In this document: positions 1 through 9,885 of the stretch, one piece after another
Layout: each line of letters opens with the position of its first letter
Position numbering within the stretch: the first letter of the stretch is position 1
DNA from: Rachicladosporium sp. CCFEE 5018
Taxonomy: Eukaryota; Ascomycota; Dothideomycetes; Cladosporiales; Cladosporiaceae
NCBI GenBank assembly: GCA_002077045.2
Contig: KZ111154.1
Location: 974,023-1,038,022, forward strand
Reading direction: 5' to 3'
DNA length: 64,000 nucleotides
Notes under the pieces: generated by a model
The model's database searches: none
What the model saw: only the letters and a program-made list of their open reading frames with translations
Told to the model about the DNA's origin: nothing
Translations under genes and position numbers: made by a program

Positions 1-560
1 CTTTCGATAACCCAGGACTGATACTCCTGTTGCCCATCGACTTTCGGGTGGCGGGTGTCCATATTGAGATGACGGATGACCAGCCAGCGATTCGGTACAT
101 TGCGGAACACTGGTTGCGAGGCATCTTGAGTGTCATCTGGCTGCTTCGCCTTGGCTGTTGCTGTCCTGTACAGCCTGGGAAGAGACCAGTGGAGGTAGAC
201 GCCAAGTCGATTCTGTCGTAGAGAAAACGGGTTGGTAGAAGGATCTGCCAGACGTGGGTTCTCCCCGATTGGAGTGGACAGGTGGAAGTCGACATGGTCC
301 AAGACATCGTGCTGTATCAAGTTGTTTTCGAGCTGCAAGCCCATATAGTTGGGCTGCGTGATCGGTGCCAGGTAGGACGGTCCATCGCAAGACTTGTCGT
401 TCAGTACAAACGCCGTCAGGTCGGCCGGGATGCAGACTACGTCCATGATCGTCCGCAGTAGCCCAGTGTCTCGAGGGTCGAGCACGGCGTTGAAGCCAAC
501 GCTGGTGCTTCTTCTTCGTCGTTCGCCATACTTGCCATAGTCGCCTGTGGTTGGCTCATA
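1..560 (-). CDS. Partial protein of a bacterial-type uncharacterised family (LHW / PNRW motifs)
   Basis: An open frame without a stop runs on the minus strand from about 560 to the left edge; the 3' part is outside the window. It is not opened by a clear ATG, because a stop at 561-563 precedes it, so a short upstream exon within about 560-660 is likely. Visible motifs are LDPRDTGLLRTIMDVV near the N-terminus, LGVYLHWSLP (about 178-207), VPNRWLVIRHL (about 66-98) and QSWVIES at the edge. From memory, LHWALP...VPNRWLVVR...WVVES strings mark large uncharacterised bacterial proteins; no biochemical role is known to me. It points the same way as the next large gene (1255-5030) and may be functionally linked to it. 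The coding frame is sure; the 5' end and function are not. Confidence 0.6.
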
Positions 561-1254
561 TTAGAGGACAGAAGTCGTATACAGAATCGTTGCCTCGTGG
601 AACCTAAGCAGCTGCATACGGCGACGGGGCTGACCATTGTATCGAACATGGCTTAATTATTGGCGAGCTGCATGAGCTGTGCGTGAGGGGAAGCCGCGCT
701 TGCATGGAAACGAGCAAGCCACGTCCGTAGTCCAGACTTGGCTGACAGCTGAAACGTTTGCTCTAGCGCACCGCTAATGCACTCCGCACGTGTGAAGTAG
801 TACATGTACGCAAGAATAACTGTCGCATTGCATCCGATTTTCGTAAATTGACAGTGTTAATTGAGAAGACGTAACTCGGATGACCAAGCCGAAAGTCAGA
901 GTTGGTCTCTCGTTGCTTCTATGTCAACATTCCAAGTGTCCAAAAGTGTTGCGCTACTACCCTACACACCACGATTGCCGCCTGCGCCTTCGCCATCAAG
1001 GCGAGAGTCCCACAGCATGACGGATGACGTCCAGTGACTTGCGACTTTCACTAGTATTTTGGTCGACCGTCAGTTGTAGTAGTGGCGCGTAGAAGAGCTT
1101 TGGCACGAGTCTTTGGCCATCGAGAACGTCTTCAGCCTTACGGAAGAGTGGAGGTACCGAATGTGTGGAAGTGTGAATGCGTCATGATATCTATTATCTG
1201 TTCGTGGTGGCTCAACGAACAACCGCGTCCAAGAAATGGTTGTCGGCGATCTTT
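561..1254. other. Intergenic stretch between two co-oriented large genes
   Basis: About 690 bases between the 3' end of the 1255-5030 gene and the left-edge gene, both on the minus strand. Only short, unconvincing frames are present. It should hold the promoter and probably a first small exon of the left-edge gene (a minus-strand ATG lies near 649). No repeat was seen. Confidence 0.4.
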
Positions 1255-4200
1255 TCATTTCCCAGGGTCGCCATTGTCAACCTTCCATAGCTCCTTGATC
1301 CCCTTCCCGCCTCCAGGAACTGAGACATATGCCTTCATGTCGTCCGTATAGTACTTCTCCTCCCATCGCACCTTCGTCCTGAACCCCGGCCGCTTCCCTT
1401 GCCCATGCACACTGACCGTCGTTGGCCCAATCCCAGCAGCAATCGGCACCTCCGCAAGCCTAAAGCTCAAATCCCTCGTCCTCTCATCGCTCATAACGAT
1501 GGTCGGCCTGGGCTTTGCACTTCTGGGCACGACTCGAACCTGGATGTGCGTAGTCGTACGATTGATATACACGACGAAGCGCTGGTTGGACAGCATGCGA
1601 GCTCGAGGGTCATTGTAGTTTGCATCGACGAGCGCTTCGACGTCGGTCACGCCAGAATGTGGGAGGTTGACGACCACTTCTGCTAGGTTCTGATCGTTTC
1701 CTTTTTTCGACTTGCGTATGACGAAGATGAGATCGAAGAGGTAGTCGTTCTTGATGGGTATGTACCCGTTCGGATCGAATGCGTCACCATCCCATTTGGG
1801 AGGCTTGCCCTTGTAGTCAGGGAAGATGTCAAGGGTGAACTGCAGAATTTGTTAGTGTCCACGTCCATCATTCGAAGAGACATGCACACATACCCATGAC
1901 TGCTTGCTGCTGTTGATGATGATGGGTGAAATTTCAGCTGGTTTTCCCGTCACTGATACATTCGTGGAGGCCACAGCAGTAGCAGGAGAGTCAAATGGTG
2001 CTTGTATTCGTGTATTGGTCTTCGGGTTACCCTGAGGAACACCGTCAGGCTCTTTGTCGCCTAATCCGTCAGTAGCAGAGGTGTCCTCAGTCTCGACTGG
2101 GTCGGATGTCCAGGGTCTCGACTTAGCACACCACAGCTGTCGTATGTCTGTCTCACCGAGCTTGCTTATCGAAGCCGATGGCTTGAGCTTGAAATAGTAC
2201 GCCTTGTCATTGAGCTCCATAGCCAGCTCGGCAGAATTGGGAACAAAGTCCAAGTACGCTTCGTCATCACCGGTGGCGGATCCGAAAATGAGCTTCTCGT
2301 TGATTGCCTTGGCTAATAGAGTTACTCTGACCATACGAGAGTCAACGTCATACCATGCTGCACTTTCGGTAGCGCTTGGTGACGGGGACAATGTTGGCCA
2401 GTCTCCTTTGGCCGGTGGCTTGCGAGTGAACAGCTTGGTCAAGTTGAACTCAGGCAGACCCGCGGCAGTGAGATCGTATCCTAGACTGAATCGCTGCTGA
2501 TGTGGCGGCTGTGCGAACATAATATTGTCTAGTTCCTCCACTTGACGGTCGAGCAAACAAAGCAACGTGATATCATCGAGCTTCGTGTATCTGCAGTATG
2601 GAGCCCGAAGGTCGACCTTTTGTGGGTCGTCGTCCGTCCAGGTGACCGTTATGCGCATGTCAGGCATGACCTGCACTATCTGAGACCTGAGTATGAAGCC
2701 ATTGAATGGCACTTGCATATGCGCGCCACCTACGTCCGCCTTCAGATACTCATTGAAGACGCCCTTGATGTAGTCGCGTACTAAGTCGTCGTCTCGATCG
2801 AGATGATTTGCCACAGATAGGGCTCCATCAATGAGGCAGTCCATCCAGTTCCGGTCAATGTGGAAGAATCGAAGCGACTCATTCGGGAGAAACGAAGGGT
2901 CCGGGAGGAGGAAGTGGGCTGGAATATCGGCAAGAGATAGCTTATCCGCGAGCCATGTACTGATGAGTGGCCAGTCGGAGTTATTTGGCTTCGCAAGGGA
3001 AAACTCAGTCCAGATTGCTTCACCGGCGCTGGTCTGTTTGGCAACTTCGTCCTTCATGGCGAGTGCAATCTTTGGACGTATTGCGGGATTGTCTATCGCG
3101 TGCGGTGCCAGAGTCCTCGGTGTTGGTTGCACGATCCTCCGTGGTTCGGGAGTGGTAGTACCCTTTGCCAGGCTCTTCAGAGTTTTCACATTGTCCGTCA
3201 GCCCGGCGATCATGGTATGCGTTGAGGAGACGCCGTTCTCGTCACTGTGCACCTTGTTGACCGCCCAGTTGTAAACAAGTGATCGGAAACGCATTAGAGC
3301 GGCGTTGAAGGCAGTGTCAGCAATCGCTAGGGCTTTGCCAAGTTGCCATGCGGAGGAGTAGCTCAGATCCATGAGGCCAGTGGCTGGATCGAGGATCTGG
3401 AATTCCTTGGAGGTATTGCTTCCAGCGCACCAGTCATCGCTTGGTGGCCACTGAACGCGCTGTGGCACAAGAGGTCCTCGACTGAAGGCTACAGTCTCCT
3501 CGCCAGTCTCAGTACGCCACCTGGCAATCGAGTAGCCTGCATCGAGTCGTTTGTGCAAAGCACCAGCAGTCTTTGCCTGTTTTGTGAGAACGGCGGGAGT
3601 GCCAGAGGTCGCTGTCGAAGCAGTGACGAGACCTTTCAGCAGGTCCTCTGGAGGCTTCAGCATCTGCATGCCCTTCATAATTGCACGCGCGTCATCAATA
3701 AAGTTGAACGGATTTGGAGGCAAGGCTGTGTATGTCCACGAGAATAGAGAGACCATGGCAATTCGTTCATTTTCCACAGTTGCGACCTTCGGACTCTTCG
3801 GATTAGCAGCCATTGCAGCGGCAACGGCATCATTGTCTGTCTTGACCGCATCGTGAACGCTCTGTAGCGTAGAGTCAACGTGCTCAATGGAAACAAGATG
3901 GCAACTCTGGGTAGTGGGTACAGTGAGGTCGAGCCTTGCAGTTCGGCCAGACACAACAAGGCTGTAATTGCCGACCTGCTCGACGCCAGCATCGGGAAAG
4001 CCTTCTGTGTTGACCTGTCGACTGTCAGCAGCGGTTTCCTCTGATACATGACTTTCAGCGCCCTGGTTAGGCTGAACATACCGCACGCATGTGAGCGAGG
4101 TATTTGTTGCCTTCAACATTCGACTGCATAGTCCCATCAGCTGCGGTCTGCGTGAACAGTCTGAGAAAGGTCGCCTTTGTCGGAAAGATGGCTGTCATCG

Positions 4201-5030
4201 CCTCGTTGGAAGCCTTCAATTCATCTAGACCCTTGGTGTCGGTGGCAAAACCAGCGTCGTAGTTAACACGAGATCCGAGAGCGAGATGCATGTACTCCTG
4301 CACCTGCATAGCGAACGCACCGCTGAGCGGCTGTTTGTCGAGTTTCAGGTCGATTGACGGGGCGTCTTTGATGAGATTCGGCTTGAAGTCGATGGGGAGT
4401 ATGAGCTCTGCCGGATCGAAAACCATGACTGCCAACTAGGCCCTTTGTCAGTACCAAGCAGGGGACCAGTACTTTCGCGACTCTACTGACCCATGGCACT
4501 GCGCTTCGAAACATATTAGTCGGCGGATCTGACGTTCTGGGCGTCACGCGATCAGATTCGAGGTCGGGATCGCATAAGTCAGGCACGGTAACACCAGCCC
4601 TTCTTTCCCAAGGAAAATGGGGGTCGTTTAGCACAATGTGAGGCAAGATTCTCGCTTCGTCCTGGTGACCGTCTGGTGGATAGTAGCTGTTGACCATGGA
4701 TCTCTCGATCGCAAATTGGGGTGCCATGACTTCGAACTCCTGAGGAGCTGAGATGAAGACATTCGGTGATGTCTCTCGTCTGTTCTGTTTCGTGAGGCTG
4801 ACCTTCTTCCACGCCTTATCGTGTGGATCCTTGGGTTTGTCCTTCAGTTCGTAGCTGTCTGACTCGATCACCTGCTCTACGGTAACTGAGTAGTCACCTG
4901 CGATCAGTCCCGGTCCATAGTACGAGTACAGCTGCATCTGGCCAGGACCTACTGCAGGCGGCTCAAACGGCGTTCCTGCTTTGGCCGCCAGCACTTTCGC
5001 CATATGGCGAAGGGGAAGGTCGCGAGCCAT
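1255..5030 (-). CDS. Large uncharacterised protein, bacterial-type family (LPHIVL / PWER / NESLRFF motifs)
   Basis: Four exons, 4491-5030, 4082-4435, 1894-4014 and 1255-1839, give about 1,199 residues. All three introns (4436-4490, 4015-4081, 1840-1893) are phase 0 with GT/AG ends. Motifs in order: GDYSVTVEQ, ILPHIVLND...FPWER, PW|LAVMVFDPAEL (restored exactly by removing the first intron), NKYLAHMR, CHLVSIEH, RIAMVSLFSW, then LLPDPSFLPNESLRFFHID and NWMDCLIDGA. From memory these match a family of large uncharacterised, mainly bacterial proteins (LPHVVL...LPWER, PWLALL, LAHVR, HLVSLEG, LPPESIRFF). No signal peptide, membrane segment or known catalytic motif was noticed. The start at 5030 (CCATGG context) was chosen because upstream sequence in frame is low-complexity; an ATG at 5108 is the alternative. 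The frame is strong, the function unknown. Confidence 0.75.
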
Positions 5031-5331
5031 GGCGTTGGACTGTGTTGAGGATGCTGTGCCAGTCGTCGAGATAGATGTTCGTGCCCTGGGGACTGGAGGG
5101 ACAGTCAACAGCTCCAGTAGTGATTAGGACCGCCTCGTGAAGTGTCAACCTTCGTGATACGGTAGTAAAGTACTGATCGAACTGGAAGCCGATCATCCCT
5201 TCACAGAAACAATGCTCGTGGATCATAGACAGGGAGCTCGCGAAACTGAGGTCTGGTGTGCCCTCGGTGCTTGTCCAGACGAGAGGACATGCTGCTGCAA
5301 TGCCATCACCAGAGCGCGAGATCAGCGCCAT
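4963..5331 (-). CDS. Possible upstream exon or small ORF overlapping the 5' end of the 1255-5030 gene
   Basis: A 122-codon frame begins with ATG at 5331 (MALISRSGDGIAAACPLVW...) and overlaps the start of the large gene in another frame. It reads like protein (balanced composition, ITTGAVDCPSS, IYLDDWHSIL). It could be a first exon of the large gene, but I found no GT/AG pair that joins the two in phase. It may instead be an independent small gene or chance. Not recognised. Confidence 0.25.
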   Translation of the reverse strand: MALISRSGDGIAAACPLVWTSTEGTPDLSFASSLSMIHEHCFCEGMIGFQFDQYFTTVSRRLTLHEAVLITTGAVDCPSSPQGTNIYLDDWHSILNTVQRHGSRPSPSPYGESAGGQSRNAV

Positions 5332-5918
5332 TATTGACCAGCATACAGAACAGTGCTGTGTATAGACCTACCATCAGTCTCAAAGAAGCATTGCAGAACA
5401 TCTGTCGCGTGGCGTTGCACACATCAGTCAAGTGTCAGCTTTCCGAACAGTGGCGCGCGACCAAGCGCATCGCTACCATACTGCTGACATCCGACGGAGG
5501 TCACAGCTCATGTCCACCAGCGCCATCGTTTTCAGCCGATGTGCTGAGCGGTAGGCTCATCGGCGGTCTGGATGTATCGATGGACAGCTACAGGTGAAGT
5601 GAGACAAGGGGGCTGGCTGAATGCATGTGTGACAACGCGGACAGTTTTGTGGCTGGCGGATCCCCTGTACCACGCGAAGCTACAACATGAACTGGGAATA
5701 GTCTCGGGCGCTGCAACCGCGGCGATACCGGCAAATATGGCGCTCTGGATTGGCAGGCATACGCGATGAGTGCTAATGGCTCTTGACTTCGGACTTCAAC
5801 AATAGGCGTGATCACAGCGTGTGAAGATCCTCGAACACCTTCTCGACCTCCAAGTTACTTGTCTATGCCGCTGGGCGTCTAAGTCTCAATCGTACCTTGG
5901 ATCGGGCATCCTCTCACA
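5332..5918. other. Intergenic region between divergent genes
   Basis: About 590 bases upstream of both the minus-strand large gene and the plus-strand membrane protein. It probably contains both promoters. Small frames on both strands look like chance. A strong GTAGGT donor-like site on the minus strand near 5370 hints at a missed upstream exon. Confidence 0.4.
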
Positions 5919-6882
5919 ATGGCGAACATCACACGTCTGGCAGCTATCCTGACACCACTCGCGCTCGCAACAGTCGCTATAGCTTTCGCGATACAAGCTG
6001 CACTTGATCGGGACTGGGCTTCAAGAAACTTCTACACAGATGACCAAGCTCAATGGGGTCCAGCGACGATCAACTCGACCGAGTACCGTTCACCTTTCCA
6101 GATCTGTGGCTACAGACGAGACAATACTAGCTTGAGTCTCGACTCTCGCGATAACACTTACACCTACGTCTGCCATCGATTCGGTTCGTCTGGCAGCAAC
6201 AAGACAAGCTGTGAGTCGCTCAATTACACTCTGACACAGTCTGACGCTCGCTATGGCGATGAGCGTCTGTGTCAGCAGATCCACTGGGCTGGCAACGTGA
6301 GTAGTCGTGGAGCTTGAATTGATAATGAACGTAGCTAATGGCATCTTCAAGCTCGTCATCGCCAGCACGGCTTTCATCGGCATAGGCTTCTTCTTTACAT
6401 TCTTCCTTGCCTTTCTCTCCATGATCATGATCTTCATCCCGAACGCAGCAGAGCAAGACTCGCCTCGGGAATCCGAAGCCCACGCGGAAGCCTCGAAGCA
6501 TGCCACGGCACACTCGCATCAGCCCCAGCATCAGCATATTCGCAAACGCCCTCACGAACGCTTTCTGCTCCCTGTAGCACCATGGTTTAACGTGCTTCTG
6601 ATCTTCTGCTTCGTCTTCGGCGGAGTACTCTACATCTTCGCGCAGTTTTATGGCGTGCTAGCATTTGTGCAGTCAGCTCCCGACAATGGCGCGTTCGCAT
6701 CATTCGGCAATAACAACAACGGAGACACTGTGGCTGGGCTGAACCGCGAGCATGCACCGTGGGTGCAAGGCAAGGCTTTGAGTGTGTACGCTTCCGTGGC
6801 ATGGTTGAGCGCTGGGCTGGCGGCAATGGCGGCTGGGTTTGTGTGGAGGTTGCCGAAAATCTCTGGTCGTAGTGTACTCTGA
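5919..6882 (+). CDS. Four-TM SUR7/claudin-like membrane protein
   Basis: Two exons, 5919-6296 and 6352-6882, give about 302 residues. The 55-nt intron starts GTGAGT, has a GCTAAT branch point and ends AAG, phase 0. The N-terminal hydrophobic segment (about residues 5-28) is followed by a hydrophilic, probably extracellular loop of about 95 residues with several cysteines and N-glycosylation sites (NTSL, NKTS, NYTL). Three further hydrophobic segments follow, with a His/Gln-rich cytoplasmic linker (HSHQPQHQH) between TM2 and TM3. The topology (TM, long Cys/Asn-glycosylated loop, three TMs) resembles fungal SUR7/PalI cortical proteins, but I see no diagnostic motif. It lies between two genes of the unusual module on the opposite strand; no functional link is shown. 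Confidence 0.7.
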
Positions 6883-7479
6883 TCATGTAACCCACATTAC
6901 CATACAGTATGACGAGTTTTCGCGACCTCTTGTGAACCTCTTTTCGCACTGAGAGTTCAGCAGTGTGGTCAGCCAGGGCAGATCACTACCTAGGTGAAGT
7001 GGATTGAACGACGTTGGTCGTACACCCTCGCAACTTCAATAATTTAACAAGGTGAGATTGTTTCTCAATTTGTCCCTCAACGATGTTATATGATATACCC
7101 AGTACACTCCTGCGACAAGATCCTGCTCGATATCTGGCCTGTCCTGCAATTTTGCAGCTAGCACTCACCTTTCCCCACTGTTAACGGCATGTTGCAACAT
7201 TTCAATACACTGGAAACGGCTTACATACCTATTGCTATATAAGATGCAACGGAAAGCGCAGCAGTCAGACTAGGGGGCATGTCAGATCGCGCTAATGTCT
7301 GTTGGCACACCTCGTAGGGAACCAGTGTTCGTACGCAGACGAACATTGGGCCCGCAACGTCACATCAATACCACCTAGCCAGTTCAATGCCAACCGTCGA
7401 CCAGATTCAGCTCCGGAACTAAGACCGCATCACATAATCCGTCTGTAGCCATTGCCTGCACAGACCCGAAGAGTTTTTC
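6883..7479. other. Intergenic region between convergent genes
   Basis: About 600 bases between the 3' ends of the membrane protein gene and the 7480-9252 gene. It should carry both terminators. No coding frame, repeat or RNA gene was recognised. Confidence 0.4.
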
Positions 7480-9252
7480 TCAATGCCAGCCAGCTTCTAA
7501 GTTGAGTGCCACATCCGGCTGGTTCCCCAATGCAGAGACAGCAGCAGACGCGGCATCCCATTGTTCCGGTGCAAGAGCCATCACTAGGGGCAGGTACGAT
7601 TTGGTAAGCATATAGGGAGCGCTTGACGGCGAGAATCCGACGTTCAAGGTGCTCGATGCATAGCGGCTTTCAAATGCGAGTCGTGGCGGAGAAGCAGGAA
7701 CACCGGACGTTGGAGGAACTGCAGTGCGGACATCACTGCTCCAGCTGACGTAGAACGGCGCATCCTCGCAGAAGCCAAAGCTATGTGCTAGGTCGTAGCC
7801 GGTGTTGTCATTGACATTGAGCGCCCTCCGCCACAGTGCTGCAAAATTTGCTGGAGGGCCGTTTGAAAAGATGTTTTTCTTGCCGGTGGCGTGAGGATAG
7901 GCCTCCTGCCCAGGCCACGCTAATTGCGGCCTCGTGATTCGTAGGCTTCCCTGCGTCGTGAGATTGAACATGTTTCTCACTTGGACTTGCATCAGTTGCT
8001 CGGCGCGTGCTGCTACAACGGCGGTGGAAAGGTCCATAAGAGTTCTTCCTGCAGCGCCAGAGGCGTCCTGAGCATCGATGGCGCGAGCGAGCGCAGCTGG
8101 AGATGTTTTGGGCAGCTGTGGATAGGTGTTCTTCGGGGTCATGCCCATCAAGGTTGTAGGTCTGAGAGATCCCACAGCCAGGATGTATGTCGTTAGGCCG
8201 ACTATTTGGGTCTCTGCCGCTGCAGACAGGGCGGCGTCCTTTTCCTCCGTAACAAGCCGAGCAGCATACTTTCTTGCGACCTGCCACAGCGCCGCGTACT
8301 GCATGCTGCGATATACCTCTGAAACGCCCACCTTGGATATGGTGTTTACCAGTGGGTCAAGTCGCGGCTGACCACTGTCAAACCTGTAGGCCCAGGTATG
8401 CCACCACAAGCGAGTGTAGGAGTCGACGTTGGACCCCAGCCAGCCCAGGTCGACTTGGTAGTTGACCTGTCATTGATCAGCAGGGGCATTCGAGACGATG
8501 ATGGCTTCACGAAGCTTTGTACCTGCACGTGGCAAAGATCTTGATCCTCATTTCGTGCGATGATAAACAGCGGATCCCATCTGACTGGCCTGAATCGAGG
8601 ATCTGAGCCGTCGGCCAAGCTAGTGACCTTGTCGCTCAATCTGAGTTTGAACAGATCTAGAGTGTTCACTACCCCAGGAGGCAGCACTATCTCGTCCACC
8701 TTTGCGTTATACTCGGCGACAAAGTCCGCAAGTGGCCGAAGTATAGTCGGAGATCTCTCGGGTGACGTGTCCACGAAACGGAGTGTTGCAGCGCGAAACG
8801 CCCTTGTGCAGAGATGCAACTGAATCCAGAACTCATAGTCGGCGATTGGTTGAGCAGACGTGTTCGCCTGCTTCTGTTAGCCAGTTGTCGTGACTGACTT
8901 GACTGCGCTGGACTGCTGTCCGTACCTCGAGAATACAGCAGTTGACGGCGGGAAGTAATGTTCCATCAGCGAGATAAACGTTCGTCCTACCCAGTGCGTC
9001 GGGTACACAATGCATACCGAACCGCCCTTCCCAGGTGACATCATCCTCTGTGCCATAGCCGCGTTGATCGACTGGCACCAAGATTGGGGCATCCACGGAT
9101 CTGTTCTGCGCTATGTTGAATGATCGGACTGGTATGTCGGCTCTGCCTGCTGCAGTCTCGGGGAAGAAAGTCGCATCATCGTGTCGTCTCCAGATCACTT
9201 TCAAGGCGTGAAATTCGACCTCTAATCCGAGACGAGGGCCTGGGATAGCCAT
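7480..9252 (-). CDS. Uncharacterised 552-residue protein with N-terminal GLEVEF motif
   Basis: Three exons, 8926-9252, 8523-8867 and 7480-8466, give 552 residues. The introns (8868-8925 with a perfect GGCTAAC branch point; 8467-8522) are both phase 0. The protein opens PRLGLEVEFHALKV and has DGTLLPAVNCCILEANTSA near residue 105. A GxExE-type opening followed by an ILE-acidic strand loosely recalls amidoligase or glutamine-synthetase-fold ligases; this is a weak resemblance, not an assignment. The second half (VDLGWLGSNVDSYTRLWWH and onward) is Ala-rich and helical and unrecognised. No signal peptide. It is divergent from the DUF6603 gene across a 633-nt gap, so the two may share a promoter. 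Confidence 0.7.
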
Positions 9253-9885
9253 GATTGTCTGGAATATGAGTGTACATAAGGGAGACTAGCAATCCAGTGT
9301 CGCAAGTCGTCAACCAGCCGCTGGAGGCTCGCAACGTTGCTCATAGGCTCTGCACCATCACGTGTGATCTCGAGCATTGAGCATGTCCTAGTCTGGCGAT
9401 GGGAGTACGCGTTGGACGTGCCTCACGGTTGGCCGGGTTCCGGTACCAGCGCGGTCCCCCGACCTCATACGTGCCCATTCAGGCGCATGCAAGCCATGGC
9501 CTATAGATATCCAGCTGCAGCTGAAGTCGTTCCACGCATAGCAGCGCCAGCCAGAAGATAGTTTAGATCGATCAGACCGAGCTGTCGTCGGGAAGCTCCT
9601 GTTCACGCAAGCCACGGGAGAGCCACCAGGGAGAGGCCGTGCGTTGTGGTGCGACATGGCTTGCAGCTTGCCAGGCAAAAGTCGATGCACGGGATGCAGA
9701 GCACTGGTCAGCCCCTACAGGGCGCACCGCGTTGTTCACCCAGACATCGTCGTGTCACGTGAGGGATAGCCCTTGTCCGTGGTGGGACGGCATGGCTTCG
9801 ACGATGTCGACGATCCGCGTCGTTCCATGTCGCCCACGCTCGCCGCTTCGCATACGGCGACGACAACTGCGGCGGGATCACGGCA
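9253..9885. promoter_or_regulatory. Shared divergent promoter region of two module genes
   Basis: 633 bases between two start codons on opposite strands. The arrangement suggests a bidirectional promoter co-regulating the 552-residue protein and the DUF6603 protein. No TATA box or binding site can be named with confidence, and the short frames here are not convincing. Confidence 0.4.
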
